A stretch of 64,000 nt of DNA from Rana temporaria (Eukaryota; Chordata; Amphibia; Anura; Ranidae): NCBI RefSeq assembly GCF_905171775.1, contig NC_053489.1:593195844-593259843 (forward strand), read 5' to 3'. A program made the translations under genes and the position numbers. Each line of letters begins with the position of its first letter. Position 1 is the first letter of the stretch. Of this stretch, positions 34,319-45,921 are shown in pieces. The notes below the pieces were generated by a model that was not told where the DNA came from, searched no databases, and saw nothing but the letters and a program-made list of their open reading frames with translations.

Positions 34319-35008
34319 TATACAGGGCACTTTCACCCCCTTCCTGCCCAAGCCATTTTTCAGCTTTCAGCACAGTCACACTTTGAATGACAATTGCGCA
34401 GTCATGCAACGCTGTACCCAAATGTGCTATAAACAAAAGAAGAGGGACAAGTTTGAAAAAAATACAATATATTTTACTTTTTGCTATAAAAAAACATCAA
34501 TTTGTTTTAAACAAATTTTTTCCTCAGTTTTGGCCGATATGTATTCTTCTACATATTTTTGGTAAAAAAAAAATGCAATAAGCATATTGATTGGTTTGCG
34601 CAAAAGTTATAGTGGCTACAAAACAGAGGATATATTTATAACATTTTAGTAATGACGGCGATCAGCGATTTTTATTGTGACTGCGATATTGCGGCGGACA
34701 CATCGGACACTTTTGACACATTTTTGGGACCATTCACATTTATATAGCGATCCCTGCTATAAGAATGCATTGATTACTGGCAGAGAAGGGGTTAACACTA
34801 GGGGGCGATCAAGAGGTTAATGTGTACTCTAGGGAGTGATTCTTACTGTGGGGGGAGGGGACTGACTGGGGGAGGTGACCGATCTGTGTACCTATGTACA
34901 AGGGACACACCATCAGTCTCCTCTCCCTGACAGGACATGGATCGGTGTGTTTACACACACAGATTCATGGTCCTGCTCAGTTACTGGGCAATCGCGGGTG
35001 CCGGGTGT
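34319..35008. mobile_element. Dispersed frog-type repeat fragment (ACAGGGCACTTTCACCCCC)
   Basis: It carries CTTCCTGCCCAAGCCATTTT and CAATTGCGCAGTCATGCAAC. The latter is inverted relative to TGTTGCATGACCACGCAATT in the copy at 39230-40105. I take them as opposite orientations of one family. Termini are not defined. Confidence 0.6.
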
Positions 35009-35717
35009 AAAAAGGCTGTTTGATCCTGTATGCACAGATCTCCTTCTTCTTCCACTGACTCCAAAACATGTTTGCATAAGACATAGTTAGTGGAGTCTGG
35101 CTGCACATGCTCAGTTTGGTGTGTTTAACTAGAGATTTTTGTTTTTCGCTTAGGAGACTGCATGTGATCAGCACTGTCCGGACAGAGAGTCAAGGGTCTG
35201 CATCTTGATAGGACAGTTAGTGCAGTATAAAAACTCATCCTACAAACTTTGACCAGGCACTGATAGAAGTCACAAGACTACTATATACTGCTGATAAGAA
35301 AAGGTATTTAGCAGTTTATATTTACTAAAAAAATTGCATTTCTATGTTCTGTGTACTATGGGAGACAGATATAGCGATTGAACGGTCCTGAGTTTAGTAA
35401 CACTTTAACTGATCTCTGGTTAGATATGGTAAAATAATTTTGCCTCTTGTATACTTTTTCTTTTGTTCCACCCCTGAACGTATAGGGCCCTAAATATTAG
35501 TACCAAATAGTACAGTATTCAGCCTCATCCAGTCTGTTGGATGCTGCACTAATGCTTGTATGTGTATACCAGTAAAGGTTTTCAGGAAATATACAGTAAC
35601 TGTGTGGACATGTGAACCATATTACGTATACTAGATGGTTTGGAGCATGACTCAAAGGAATGAATGGGGCTGTGTTATACATGCCCACTAAAATACCAGA
35701 ATTGGAAGCTAAAACAC
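35009..35717. other. Unassigned DNA
   Basis: No ORF with a domain. It contains a short TATAGGGCCCTAAA motif near 35480 shared with the region at 20610. Confidence 0.45.
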
Positions 35718-35720
35718 CTA

Positions 35721-36348
35721 GGCCCGGATTCAGAAAGCACTTACACCGACGTATCTACTGAAACGCCGCGTAAGTGCACAGATGCGCCGCCGTATCTATG
35801 CGCCTGATTCTGCAAGCAAGATACGCCTGAATTTTGGCTTTGCACGACCGACGTAAGTTTCCTACGCCGTCGTATCTTGTGCGCATATTTACTCAAGGGG
35901 CGCTTCCATTGATTTACTCGTCGAATATGTAAATGAGCGAGATACGCCGATTCACGAACGTACTTACGCCCATCGCTGTAATCTACGCCGTTTACGTAAG
36001 GCGTACATCCGGCCTAAAGTTATTCCACATAAAGCAGGGGTAAGTCATGTTAGGGTATGGACGTCGGAACAGCCGTCGTATTTTACGTTGTTTACGTAAG
36101 TCGCGCGCGCATGTGCCGTTCATTCGGACCATCATTTGCATGGAGTCAAGCTTCATTTAAATGGATCACGCCCACTTCCTTCCTACTTTGAATTAGGCGG
36201 GCTTACGCCGGCCAATTTACGTTACGCTGTCGCAACGTAGGGAGCGAGTGCTTTGTAAATACTGCTCTAGCCTCAGTTACGTCGGCGTAGCGCATATGAG
36301 ATGCGCTACGCCGGCACAAAGATGCGCCACTCTACGTGAATCTGGCCC
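35721..36348. mobile_element. GGCCCGGATTCA MITE, 628 bp
   Basis: CTA lies at 35718-35720 and 36349-36351. The ends are GGCCCGGATTCA and, inverted, GGGCCAGATTCA. The interior is CpG-rich with CGTATCT, TACGCC and GACGTAAG palindromes. The 3-bp duplication suggests a PIF/Harbinger relation, though CTA is not the usual TWA. Confidence 0.82.
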
Positions 36349-36351
36349 CTA

Positions 36352-36668
36352 GTGTGCATTTTTATTGATCAAGATCCTGTTCCCGGGAGGTTTAGAAAAG
36401 CAAGTACAAAATCATCTGGAGGATGGGTGACAGAACTTCACCCAACTAAAGTTGACAAGACGTGTCACATAAGGTCCAGGTCCAAACGGGCATCATTTAG
36501 TATGTGCAACTTGAAATTAACAAAAATAGGTGAATTTACTAAAAGCAAACACGCTGTTTAATGCTGCAAGGGAAATTGCAGTTTGCACAGAAATATTCCT
36601 ATATCTTAGTGAATGTGGTGAAAATTCACCTTCGGAAGATCAACCAATTAGGTGCAAGGGAAAAAAAC
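36352..36668. other. Unassigned DNA between two MITEs
   Basis: Two short overlapping ORFs without recognised motifs. No repeat boundary seen. Confidence 0.4.
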
Positions 36669-36671
36669 AGT

Positions 36672-37384
36672 GGCCCGGATTCAAGAAGCAATTGCGTCTG
36701 CGTAACCATAGTTACGCAGCGCAATTGCTTACTTGCCCCGACGTAACGAGTTCTCCTGATTCAGAGAGCTTGTTACGCCGACTACAGCCTAAGATATGCG
36801 TGGCATAAGCCTCCTTATGCCTTCATATCTTAGGCTGCATTCTTGCGTTGGCCGCTAGGGGGCGTTCCCATTGTGGTCAGCGTATAGTATACAAATTGCA
36901 TACTAACGCCGATTCACAACGTTACGCGAGCCCTGCGTACGCAATTTATGTCGTTTCCGTATGGCGTGTTTACCGTAAGGCTGCCCCTTCTAATAGCAGG
37001 GGCCGCCAATGCTAAAGTATACCCGTCGTTCCCGCGTCGCGACGTTTGAATCTTATGTAATTTGCGTAAGTGATTCGTGAATGGCACTGGACGCCATTCA
37101 CGTTCACTTTGAAGCAAATGACGTCCTTGCGACGTCATTTGCCGCAATGCACGTCGGGAAAGTTTCCCGACGGAGCATGCGCTCTACGCTCGGCGCGGGA
37201 GCGCGCCTAATTTAAATGATTCCTGCCCCCTACGGGATCATTTACATTAGGCGCCCTTACGCAGGGCAAGTTTACACAGCGCGCACGCAATTTACGGAGC
37301 TACTGCTCCGTGAATTGTGGGTAGCGTAGGAAATTTGCGCCTGCGCCTCCGTAACAAAGGGGCAAATCTACCTGAATCCGGGCC
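36672..37384. mobile_element. GGCCCGGATTCA MITE, 713 bp
   Basis: AGT lies at 36669-36671 and 37385-37387. The ends GGCCCGGATTCA are exact inverted repeats. The interior has GTTACGC and GACGTC motifs. It is the cleanest copy of this family in the window. Confidence 0.88.
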
Positions 37385-37539
37385 AGTATTTTTTTTTGCA
37401 CATGATTGGATGATGGAAGTCAGCAGAGCTTCAACTCATTCCCTTGTCAAGTGAGCAGCATTTTTGTCTTTAGTATATCAACATCTATGTTGCTGTCTCT
37501 TCACAGCCTGTAGGAATCAAATATTTTTTTTTATATACA

Positions 37540-37555
37540 TATATACATAGATATA

Positions 37556-37593
<38 letters not shown>
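37540..37593. repeat. (TA)n microsatellite
   Basis: ATATACATATATACATAG leads into a pure TA run that ends at the Tc1 terminus, which begins in TATA sequence. Confidence 0.88.
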
Positions 37594-37668
37594 CTGTGCT
37601 CATAAGTTTACATACCCTGGCAGAATTTATGACTTCTTGGCCATGTTACTGAGGATATGAATGATAAC
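37594..37668 (+). mobile_element. 5' terminal piece of a Tc1-like element
   Basis: GCTGTGCTCATAAGTTTACA and CCCTGGCAGAATTTATGACT are typical of the terminal repeat of a vertebrate Tc1 subfamily, by recollection. It is cut at 37668 by a foldback hAT insertion. The matching transposase piece lies at 38598-38886. Confidence 0.7.
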
Positions 37669-38597
37669 TAGGGTTGAGCGAACCCGAACTGTAAAGTTCA
37701 GGTTCGGTACGGACCTTTGGTTTTTCCCGATCCCGGACCCGAACCCGAATAATTGGAAAAAGTTCGGGTCCGGGATCGGAGTTCGGGAAAAAAAAATGCG
37801 TGGAGGTCCCCGCAAATTCAATAACCAGACCCTTTAGGTCTGGTATGGATATTAAGGGGAACCCCGCCGTCAATTTAAAAAAAAAATTATGTGCGGTTCC
37901 CCCTAAATATCCATAACCAGACCCGTTATCCGAGCACGTTGACCTGGCCGGCCGCAGAAAAGAGGGGGGGACAGAGTGCGCCTCCCCCCCTCTCCTGAAC
38001 CGCACCAGGCTACATGCCCTCAACATGGGGAGCATGTCCCCATGTTGATGGGGACAAGGGTCTCATCCCCACAACCCTTGCCCGGTGATTGTGGGGGTAT
38101 GCGGGCGGGAGGCTTATCAGAATCTGGAAGACCCCTTTAACAAAGGGGACCCCCAGATCCTGACCCCCCCCTGTGTGAAATGGTAATGGGGTACATTGTA
38201 CCCCTACCATTTCACAAAGGAAGTGTGAAGTCTTGTAAAAAAACACACACACACACACACCGTAGAATAAAGTCCTTTATTAATAAAAAAAAAAAAACTC
38301 CAGCGGTGATAATCCACTCGTTCCCGGCTTCCTGCTTCAACGTTGTCCTGATCCTGCGATGGCTGCGGGTGATCTCCAGCGAAGAGAAGATCCAGCGACG
38401 GGTGATCTCCGCTCCAGCGATGAGAAGATCCATTCATCCGGAGCGCAGCATCCCCGACCTCCTCTCACCGCTGGACACAGCCCAGCGAATGACGCGCTGA
38501 AGCTGTGACATTACTTATATAGAGGAGGCAGGGCCACCCGTCACGTGACCCCGCACCCTCTGACGTACCCTCTGCTACGTCACTGGGGAAGCCCAGG
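37669..38597. mobile_element. Foldback hAT (TAGGGTTGAGCG), right part lost
   Basis: It starts TAGGGTTGAGCGAACCCG, identical to the intact relative at 51311. It has the same modules in order: a TTCGGG-rich end, GGTCTGGTATGG, GGCCGGCCGCAGAAAAG, CCCTCAACATGGGG, a GGGGTACATTGTACCCC palindrome, an (AC)n run (38239-38261) and a final CACTGGGGAAGCCCAGG. The right terminus and second target copy are absent. It joins directly to Tc1 transposase sequence. Confidence 0.8.
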
Positions 38598-38886
38598 AAG
38601 AGGGAAGACGCAATGCCACAAAGTATCCCACTTACAATATGCCAAACTGCATTCATCAGTCAGGAAGCTGTGCATGGGATGTACTTGGACATTCCAACAT
38701 GACAATGATCCAAAACACAAGTTCAATTTGACCTGTCATTGGCTACAGCAGAATAAAGTGAAGGTTCTGGAGTGGCCATCTCAGTATCCTGACCTCAATA
38801 TTATTGAGCCACTCTGGGGAGATTTCAAACGTGCAGTTCATGCAAGACAGCCCAAGAATTTACAGGAATTGGAGGCATTGATTTGA
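38598..38886 (+). pseudogene. Tc1/mariner transposase C-terminal fragment
   Basis: From about 38656 the frame reads a Tc1 DDE domain end: HDNDPKH, LEWPSQYPDLN and IEPLWG. The second catalytic Asp (38701) and the final Glu (38806) are spaced by 34 residues, the DD34E signature of Tc1 transposases. The N-terminal helix-turn-helix part and first Asp are missing, so it is dead. It is most likely the remainder of the element whose 5' end is at 37594, with the middle lost when the foldback insertion rearranged. Confidence 0.88.
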
Positions 38887-39205
38887 ATAGAAGTCGCACC
38901 AGTAGTCGGATAATCACGATCTGACTTGCAGTGCGACTTGTGTGCTGAGGATGAAGGGGAACCCCGCTAAAATGAAAAAAAAAATTGGAGTGGGTTTCCC
39001 CCTTCGGACGATACCAGACCCTTCAGTCTGGTTTGGATTTTAAGGGGAACCCCCACGCCAAAGAAATGGTGTGAGGTCCCCCGAAAATCCATACCAAACC
39101 CTTATCCGAGCACGCAGCCTGGCAGGTCAGGATGGGGGCGACCAAGCGAGCGTCCCCCTCCTGAACCATACCAGGCCACATGCCCTCAACATAGGGGGGG
39201 GGTGG
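38887..39205. mobile_element. Fragments of a GTCGC MITE and of the foldback family
   Basis: 38890-38940 has AAGTCGCACC and GTGCGACTTGTG motifs. From 38950 the GGTCTGG, AAGGGGAACCCC, TTATCCGAGCACGC and CCACATGCCCTCAACAT modules of the foldback family appear in diverged form, ending in a G-run (39193-39203). Confidence 0.65.
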
Positions 39206-40105
39206 GTCAGAGGCTTCTAATCCACGTGATCAGCTGTGACCAATCATAGCTGGTCATCGCGTGAACCAGGAAGTGCCGGTAAACTGTATTCCTCAGTTCG
39301 CGCTGACAGAGAGAGCCGATTGGCGGCTCTCCCTGTCAGGGGGGGGGGTCTGTGCTGATAATCAGCCCCCACAGTTGTGCCAATCACCTGACAATCAGTG
39401 CCCAGTAATAAATAAACACAATAATAAAGTCTCCAAGTGCCCACCACACTGCCAATCAGAGCCCACCACAGTGCCGATCAGTGCCCAGCAGTAACACCTG
39501 TCAGTAATCTATCAGTACATATCATATACAGTATCATTAGTGCTGCCCATCAGTGCCAACTGTCAGTGCCAACCGTCAGTGCCATTCAGTACTGCCTATC
39601 AGTGGCAATCAGTGCTGCCTGTCAGTGCCCATCACAACCTCCTGTCAGTGCCCATCAGTGCCACCTATCAGTGCCGCCTATCAGTGCCCATCAGTACTGC
39701 ATATCAGTGCCACCTATCAGTGCCCATCAAATCTACATATCTGTACCTCTTCATCAGTGCCCATCGGTGTCACTTTATCAGTGCCAACTCATCAGTGCCC
39801 ATCAGTGCCGCCTCACCAGTGCCTGTCAGTAAAGGGGAAAAAATTTATGACAGAAACTAAGAAAAACGTTTTTGTTTCAAAAATGTGGGTATTTTTTAGT
39901 TTGTTTAGCAAAAAATAAAAACCCTAGAGGTGAGCAAATACCACCAAAAGAAAGCTCTATTTGTGGGAGAAAATTATACAAATTAAATTTGGGTACAGTG
40001 TTGCATGACCACGCAATTGTCATTCAAAGTATGACAGCGTTGAAAGCTGAAAATTGTCCTGGACAAGAATGGCCGAAAGTGCCTGGTATTGAAGTGGATA
40101 AATAA
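39206..40105. mobile_element. Dispersed frog-type repeat fragment with internal minisatellite
   Basis: It includes GGGTACAGTGTTGCATGACC and CAATTGTCATTCAAAGTATG, inverted relative to 34370-34430. The middle (39420-39830) is a 10-13-bp repeat of CAGTGCCCAT and CAGTGCCACCTAT. ORFs of up to 131 codons there are repeat artefacts. Confidence 0.65.
39420..39830. repeat. 10-13-bp minisatellite (GTGCCNNCTATCA)
   Basis: Alternating GTGCCCATCA (10 bp) and GTGCCACCTATCA or GTGCCGCCTATCA (13 bp) units, with drift at both ends. Confidence 0.85.
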
Positions 40106-40939
40106 TTAAGGCTATGGAGTTGAATTATTAAAGAATAGATACTTTCCCCCTTGCGAATAAATTAAAATTTTGTAAGATTAATGTTTACTTTTAATACCCA
40201 GTGCTAGTGATTTTTTTTAAACCATGATTCTTACACACGATTGGATGATTAAATTGAACACAGCATCATCTTGGTCTTTAAACTACAACACAATGTACAA
40301 AGTTAAAGTAGAACTATAAGCAAAACGTTTTTTTTTACATTCTGGATAAAGCAAGGGAGGGTTATGACCAGATTTCTTTCTTTGCACCATCTGTGTCCCA
40401 TTGCGGAGATTTCCCTTCACTTTCTGTCCCATAGCCAAACAGGAAGTGAGAGTAAATCTCCCCCAGATCATCAGAACTAGTGCCCCCATTGGAAGATTTC
40501 CCCTCTATTACCTTTCTGGGGACAACCGAAAATGTGTGTAATTTATTTTACTTTCACTTTCAATGAGAAAACATGTCAAATAGAGAGGAACAGGGGCACC
40601 AACAGGAATAAAAACCTGACATGTGTTCTAATCCCTCTCCACTCTACCCAAAAGTAAAAAAGTTATACTTTAATAACCTCTATTCATTTAATAAATCCAC
40701 CATACTGTGTTTGTGAAGGTATTGTATACATGTGTGTGAAATATCTTGTCAATACACAGCTTGAAAAGCAATGGAAACATTCCTACCTGCACCTTGTGTT
40801 TTTCTATCTGCATGAAATGTCCATGGACTATGTACAATGTTTTTAAAGACTAAGTTCCCCTTTAGTTACTTCTTACATGTTACATTTATATTTAGGGTGT
40901 AACATGTTACTAAGCACCGATCCCCACCCCTCCTATTCC
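40106..40939. other. Unassigned DNA, possibly part TTAA-type MITE
   Basis: 40303 onward (TTAAAGTAGAACTATAAGC, CAGGAAGTGAGAG) resembles the ends and core motifs of TTAA MITEs. I cannot place the right terminus. No coding signal. Confidence 0.4.
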
Positions 40940-41360
40940 CTAGGCCAGTTTCCGCGGACATGTCCGACCGTGTGTACGGCCTAGCGGACCGGATTCCTGG
41001 CCTAGCGGACAGGTTTCCAGTGGACAAAAGTTTCTTAGCATGCTAAGAAACTTGTCCGGTGGAAACCTGTCCGTCGGACATGTCCGATGGTTAGTACAAC
41101 TCATCGGACATGTCCGCTGGCCCGAAATCCCATGCATGCGTCAAAGTGATTTGACGCATGCGTGGAAGCATTGAACTTCCTGGTGCGCGCACGTCACTGC
41201 GTCATCGTCGCCGCCACGTCACCGCGTATTCTGTCCGCGGGGAATTTGGTCTGATGGTGTGTACACACATCAGACCAAATGATCCCAGCAGACATGTCCT
41301 ATGAAAACGGTCCACGGACCGTTTTCATCGGACATGTCTGGTCGTGTGTACGACGCCTTA
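40940..41360. mobile_element. CGTACACACG-type palindromic MITE
   Basis: It has nested palindromes around CGGACATGTCCG and TTTCTTAGCATGCTAAGAAA (41030-41049). The right end is TCGTGTGTACGACGCCTTA. The CATGCGTGGAAGCATTGAAC motif is shared with 28619 and 45285. The left end is diverged. Confidence 0.75.
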
Positions 41361-41521
41361 CAGCTTTTAAACAGAAAGATTGTACAGAGGTATAGGCAGA
41401 AAGTTGTAGGCAGTGTCTACAGGAACCTGACATTTCACCCGCTTTCTGCTGACCATGGGTACAAAGCTCTGCTGACTCCAGAGGAAAAAAATAATAACTG
41501 CATTTTTTTACTTGAAATACT

Positions 41522-43758
41522 ATCATAGAATGTTCGCTGAGAAACTGGCTCCGAGATTTATAGCAGCTTACAATTCACTGCGGGAAGGGAAAAAATACAG
41601 AAGGAGACGCTGCTGGCACATATAACAGTTATCCCAAAAGAAGGGAAAGACCCAGCACAATGTGCTAGCTATCGCCCCATATCACTGTTGAATGTGGACT
41701 TGAAAGTGTTTACTAAGATCCTCGCCACAAGATTAATAGATCATTTCCCAGATCTAATACACCCAGATCAAGTGGGATTCATCCCAGGGAGAGAGGGAAG
41801 AGAAAACACACAGCGGGTGTTGAGTGCGATTTATCTAGCTCAAAAACAGAAGAAGCCAATGATATTAGTATCGGCTGATGCAGAAAAAGCCTTTGATCGA
41901 GTCGAATGGATGTTTCTAAAAGCAATACTACAGCACATAGGACTGACAGAAGGCATGATGATCTGGTTCTCGAATTTATATTCAGAACCGAGCGCAAGGG
42001 TTAAAATAGATGATAAAATCTCGGAGCCATTTCCTATTCGAAATGGGACAAGACAAGGCTGCCCATTGTCGCCTATTATTCTTGACAATAGAACCCTTCC
42101 TAAGGAAGATACAGGTAAATCCGAATATTAAGGGTATAATAACGGAATGAGAAGAACAGAAAGTGGCGGCATATGTGGGTGATTTAATTTTCTTTATAAC
42201 GTCCCCAGTTATAGCCCTTCCATCTTTATTGGCAGAACTAAGAGAATATGGAAGACTGTCAACTATGGGAAATCAGAGGCAATGGGAATAGAAACAAAAG
42301 CTGCATTTGATTTGATTTCAGATGGACAGATTCCCATATAAGTTACCTAGGAACTAAGATAACGAGGAACTTAAATAAACTATTTGAACTTAATTATGTA
42401 GCCCTGAGAAGACAAATAAAACTTGATTTAAGAAGATGGGATAAGGAAATCTTTACTTGGTTCGGGCGGACAAACATAATAAAGATGAATGTACTACCGA
42501 GACTTTTGTATTTAATTCAGACGTTACCAATTAAGATCCCCCAGAGTTTTCTAAGAGATCTGAAATCAAGATTCCTGAAATTCATATGAGCGGGAAAACC
42601 GGCGAGGATACAAAGAACCATTTTGTCATTGCCCAAAGGAGAAGGAGGGATTGGGCTCCCGGACCCAGTAAAGTTACCATGAAGCATCCCATCTAGTTAG
42701 AGTAGTGGAATGGTGTGGGAGAAATAAGAAACCGTGGATAAAATGGAGCAAGCAATGGTAGATATACCTCTGGAAGGTCTGGTGTGGATTCTAGAAGCCG
42801 AAATGTCAACAGAAATAAAAATACACCCAACGATAGGAGCCACCATACGAGCAACTAAAACGATTTTTGATAAAACAAATATGTCTGTGTGCCCGAGTCC
42901 GATGACTCCGATATTGGGCACCAAGGCATTTCAACCAGGGCTGAAAGATCAAAAATCTAATGCTCTAAGACAAAGGGGCATTAGTAGAATTATTCACTTC
43001 TCAAAAGACTCTTGACTAATGACAAAGAGAGAGATTGAAAGAGAGGCTGCACCAGAATTAGATTTTTTTCAGATGATGCAATTAGAAGCGTTTTTACGGA
43101 CAAAAGCGAAGACATTTAAAGAAGTTAGAACACTATCAAAATTCGAACAGATATGCTTAAAGGGGAACCCTCTGAGACATTTGTTGTCTTATCTTTATGC
43201 AATGCTAATCAATATAGAGACAATATACCACAATAACTTATGTTCCTTCAGGCATGGGAGAGAGATTTGGGATTCACATTTTCCCAAGAACAGAAAGACA
43301 GGATTTTGTTGTTTACTCACAAGGCCTCAGTAGCAAGCAGATATTAGGAGGGAGGATATACAATTTTAACCAGATGGTATAGAACACCAACAGTACTGCA
43401 TCAAATATATCCTCAGATGTCAGATATCTGCTGGAGGTGCCATGTAGCAAAAGGGACACTACTACATATCTTTTGGGAGTGCGTGGGACCAGCAGCCATT
43501 TTAATACTGGATATCCCAATGTCAGTAGAAAAATATAAAAACTCATTGTTAAGACACCTCATTATAGCCGCGAGGGCGTGTATCCCTGTCCTGTGGGAAA
43601 AGGAGAGCCCTCCATCTAGAGCACATTGGTTCACTAGAATCGCAGAGATCCAACAAATGGAAAATCTTACGATGACAATGAAAGACCAGGATGGGAGATA
43701 CCGGACGATATGGGTACCATATCTGAAATATAGGGAGGAGCAGGGGGAGGGGAGGTGA
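41522..43758 (+). pseudogene. L1/Tx1-like LINE ORF2, 5'-truncated and decayed
   Basis: A reverse transcriptase for target-primed retrotransposition. The surviving part starts inside ORF2, without the endonuclease. Readable motifs are SYRPISLLN (about 41668), QVGFIPGRE (about 41770), motif A ADAEKAFDRVEW (about 41876) and motif B RQGCPLSP (about 42050). Motif C reads AYVGD (about 42169-42183), so one catalytic Asp of the usual AxDD box is replaced by Gly. A CCHC-like CWRC..H..C knuckle lies at 43432-43486, and the frame ends with TGA at 43756. Several frameshifts and stops separate these. Similarity to L1 and Tx1 is strong. I cannot tell which clade. Confidence 0.88.
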
Positions 43759-44395
43759 GGGGAGAGGAGGAGAGGAGAATGTAACTTGCTATGTTTTTTT
43801 TTAATGTTGTGTGGGTGGGGAGGGAGGAGGGTGGGGGGTAATTTGGTGAAAAGAAAGGTCAAAGAGGAAATGAGAAATCAGGTGGGATAAGTGAAACATT
43901 AAGGTGATCAGTACCTTACGAAAGGTATCGAAGACTCACTTACTTTCCAATGTATATGTATAAGGGACATGTGCTATTTACTACTAACCAGCTGATCAGC
44001 CTGCCCTGACTTGTTGCTGCTTATTTAAATGTGGACTGTTATTCTGCTTCTTCAACTTTTTCATTTTTTTCCCTCTGTTTAGATGATCCTTATGCTATTT
44101 CAGTTGTTATTAATTACTAATCTATCCTGTATGTGATATCTGCCATGCCTATTTTTGAATGTCAGTATATGTATTTGGTCTGTCTAGCGCTTAGGCGCAG
44201 TTCATGAACTGTATTTGGTGCTTTACAAATAATAAAATCAAATCAAATAGGATAAATACAAGATAGAAAGAATTTATTTTTTCGTTCTGTATTGACTGGA
44301 ATAAGCAAACGGCATGAAATATGATAACATGTAATGTGAAATTTGTGAAGAAAATAAAGAATTTATAGTTAAAGCTGCTATTTCTTGGTCTATCT
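43759..44395 (+). mobile_element. 3' untranslated part of the L1-like LINE
   Basis: Purine-rich at first (GGAGGGGAGG), then AT-rich. It includes GGTGCTTTACAAATAATAAA (44220-44239) and AAAATAAAGAATTT near 44350, candidate polyadenylation sites. The exact end is uncertain. Confidence 0.5.
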
Positions 44396-44768
44396 TTAGA
44401 CTTGCCATGTTAAAGTATGGCCGTCGTTCCCGCGTTGAATTTTAATTTTTTTTTTTGCGCAAGTCGTCCGTGAATAGGAAAGGACGTAACTCGCGTCGAC
44501 GTTCAAAAAATGCGACGTCATTTCGCGCAAAGCACGGCGGGAAATTTCAAAACGGAGCATGCACAGTACGTTCGGCACGGGAACGCGCCTAATTTAAATG
44601 ATCCACGCTTCATTTGAATTAGGCGGGCTTGCGCCGGACGGATTTACGCTACGCCGCCGCAAGTTTACAGGCAAGTGCTTTGTAAATCAAGCACTTGCCC
44701 GTAAAACTTGCGGCGGTGTAACGTAAATGCTATACGTTACGCCGCCGCAAATGTACATGAATCTGGCC
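44396..44768. mobile_element. GGCCCGGATTCA-family MITE, left-truncated
   Basis: It has CGTCGTTCCCGCGT, AATTAGGCGGGCTTGCGCC and TACGCCGCCGCAA motifs. The right end is CATGAATCTGGCCC. The left terminus is missing at the junction with the preceding LINE tail. Confidence 0.75.
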
Positions 44769-45705
44769 CTCTGATTCCAAGACATTGGAAATTCACTCAC
44801 ATCCCCCACAATTAAAGAGCGGCTTCTTCATATAGAAAACCTCTATGCCATGGAAAGAAGAAGGGAAATAGCCAATTAAAGCTATCATAAAATTGCATTG
44901 ACTTACCGAACCTCTAATGATAAACTTTTGTCTTTTTCTCTTTCTTTTTCCTTTCTCCATCTTTTTTCCACTCGATCTGTTATCTATCTGCCTAATATAT
45001 TTTTGGCCACTTCATGTGCCTACTTGTTTCGATTTTATAACAGTTATTTGATATTAGTCTTAGGCCGCGTACACACGATAGGATAGCCAGAGGACAACGG
45101 TCTGAAGGACTGTTTTCATTGGTCAAAACCGATCGCGTGTGGGCCCCATAGGTTATTTAACCTTCAGTTAAAAAAATAGGAACTTGCTTTAAAATTGAAC
45201 CGATAGACGCCTAACCGATAGGTCAAAACCGATCGTTAGTATGCAAAAGCATCGGGTAAAAACCTGCGCATGCTCAGAATCAAGTCGACGCATGCTTGGA
45301 AGCATTGAACTTCGTTTTTTCAGCACGTCGTTGTGTTTTACGTCACCGCATTCTGACACGATCGGTTAATTAACTGATGGTGTGTAGGCGCGACGGACCA
45401 TCTGTCAGCTTCATCGGTTAACCGATGACAACGGTCCTTCGGACCGTTCTCATCGGATGGACTGATCATGTGTACGAGGATTAAGACTGTAATACGATCA
45501 CCTGAAGGGTTAGGATTGGTAAATAATTGATCAAGTTGTAAGTAATGTACATGATATACGTATACATCCTGTATTGATATCCTATTGCATAACAATTGTA
45601 TACCAGTTGCCTTTTATTGATAAATTTGTTTTCTATGTAAGCTGCAAAATCTTTATTTGTGAAACTGCTTTAATTTTTCCAATAAAAATGTATTGTTTTA
45701 AAAAA
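44769..45705 (+). pseudogene. Second L1-like ORF2 3' fragment, split by a MITE
   Basis: 44772-44880 encodes the extreme C-terminus of ORF2 (IPRHWKF, then IKERLLHIENLYAMERR after a one-base shift). The same region is present, in other words, at 43560-43700 and 57280-57370 in the other copies. The AT-rich 3' UTR continues to 45060, is interrupted by the MITE, and resumes at 45481 to end at AATAAAAATG plus an A-run (45682-45706). Confidence 0.75.
45063..45480. mobile_element. GGCCGCGTACACACG MITE with TTA duplication, 418 bp
   Basis: TTA lies at 45060-45062 and 45481-45483. The ends are GGCCGCGTACACACGAT and, inverted, TCCTCGTACACATGAT. Internal ACCGATCG and CGGTTAACCGAT palindromes are present. 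The TTA duplication points to PIF/Harbinger. Confidence 0.85.
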
Positions 45706-45765
45706 AAGTGTTAAGGTTGGAGGGTTATGTATAGGGGTACTGTTAGGGGGTACTTTGGAGTAGAG

Positions 45766-45913
45766 CAGGGGTCTCCAAACTATGGCCCTCCAGTTGGTCA
45801 GGAACTACAATTCCCATCATGCCTAGTCATGTCTGTGAATGTCAGAGGTTTACAATGCCTCATGGGACGTGTTGTTCTGCAACAGCTGGAGGGCCTTAGT
45901 TTGGAGATCCCTG
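45766..45913. mobile_element. 148-bp hAT MITE with GAGTAGAG duplication
   Basis: The ends are CAGGGGTCTCCAAACT and its inverse AGTTTGGAGATCCCTG. A perfect 8-bp duplication lies at 45758-45765 and 45914-45921. The interior has ATTCCCATCATGCCTAG and GCCTCATGGGA. It is the same family and length as 56043-56190, in opposite internal orientation. Confidence 0.94.
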
Positions 45914-45921
45914 GAGTAGAG

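Noticed and set aside
39437..39918. ORFs of 106-131 codons
   Set aside because: Translation of a 10-13-bp minisatellite.
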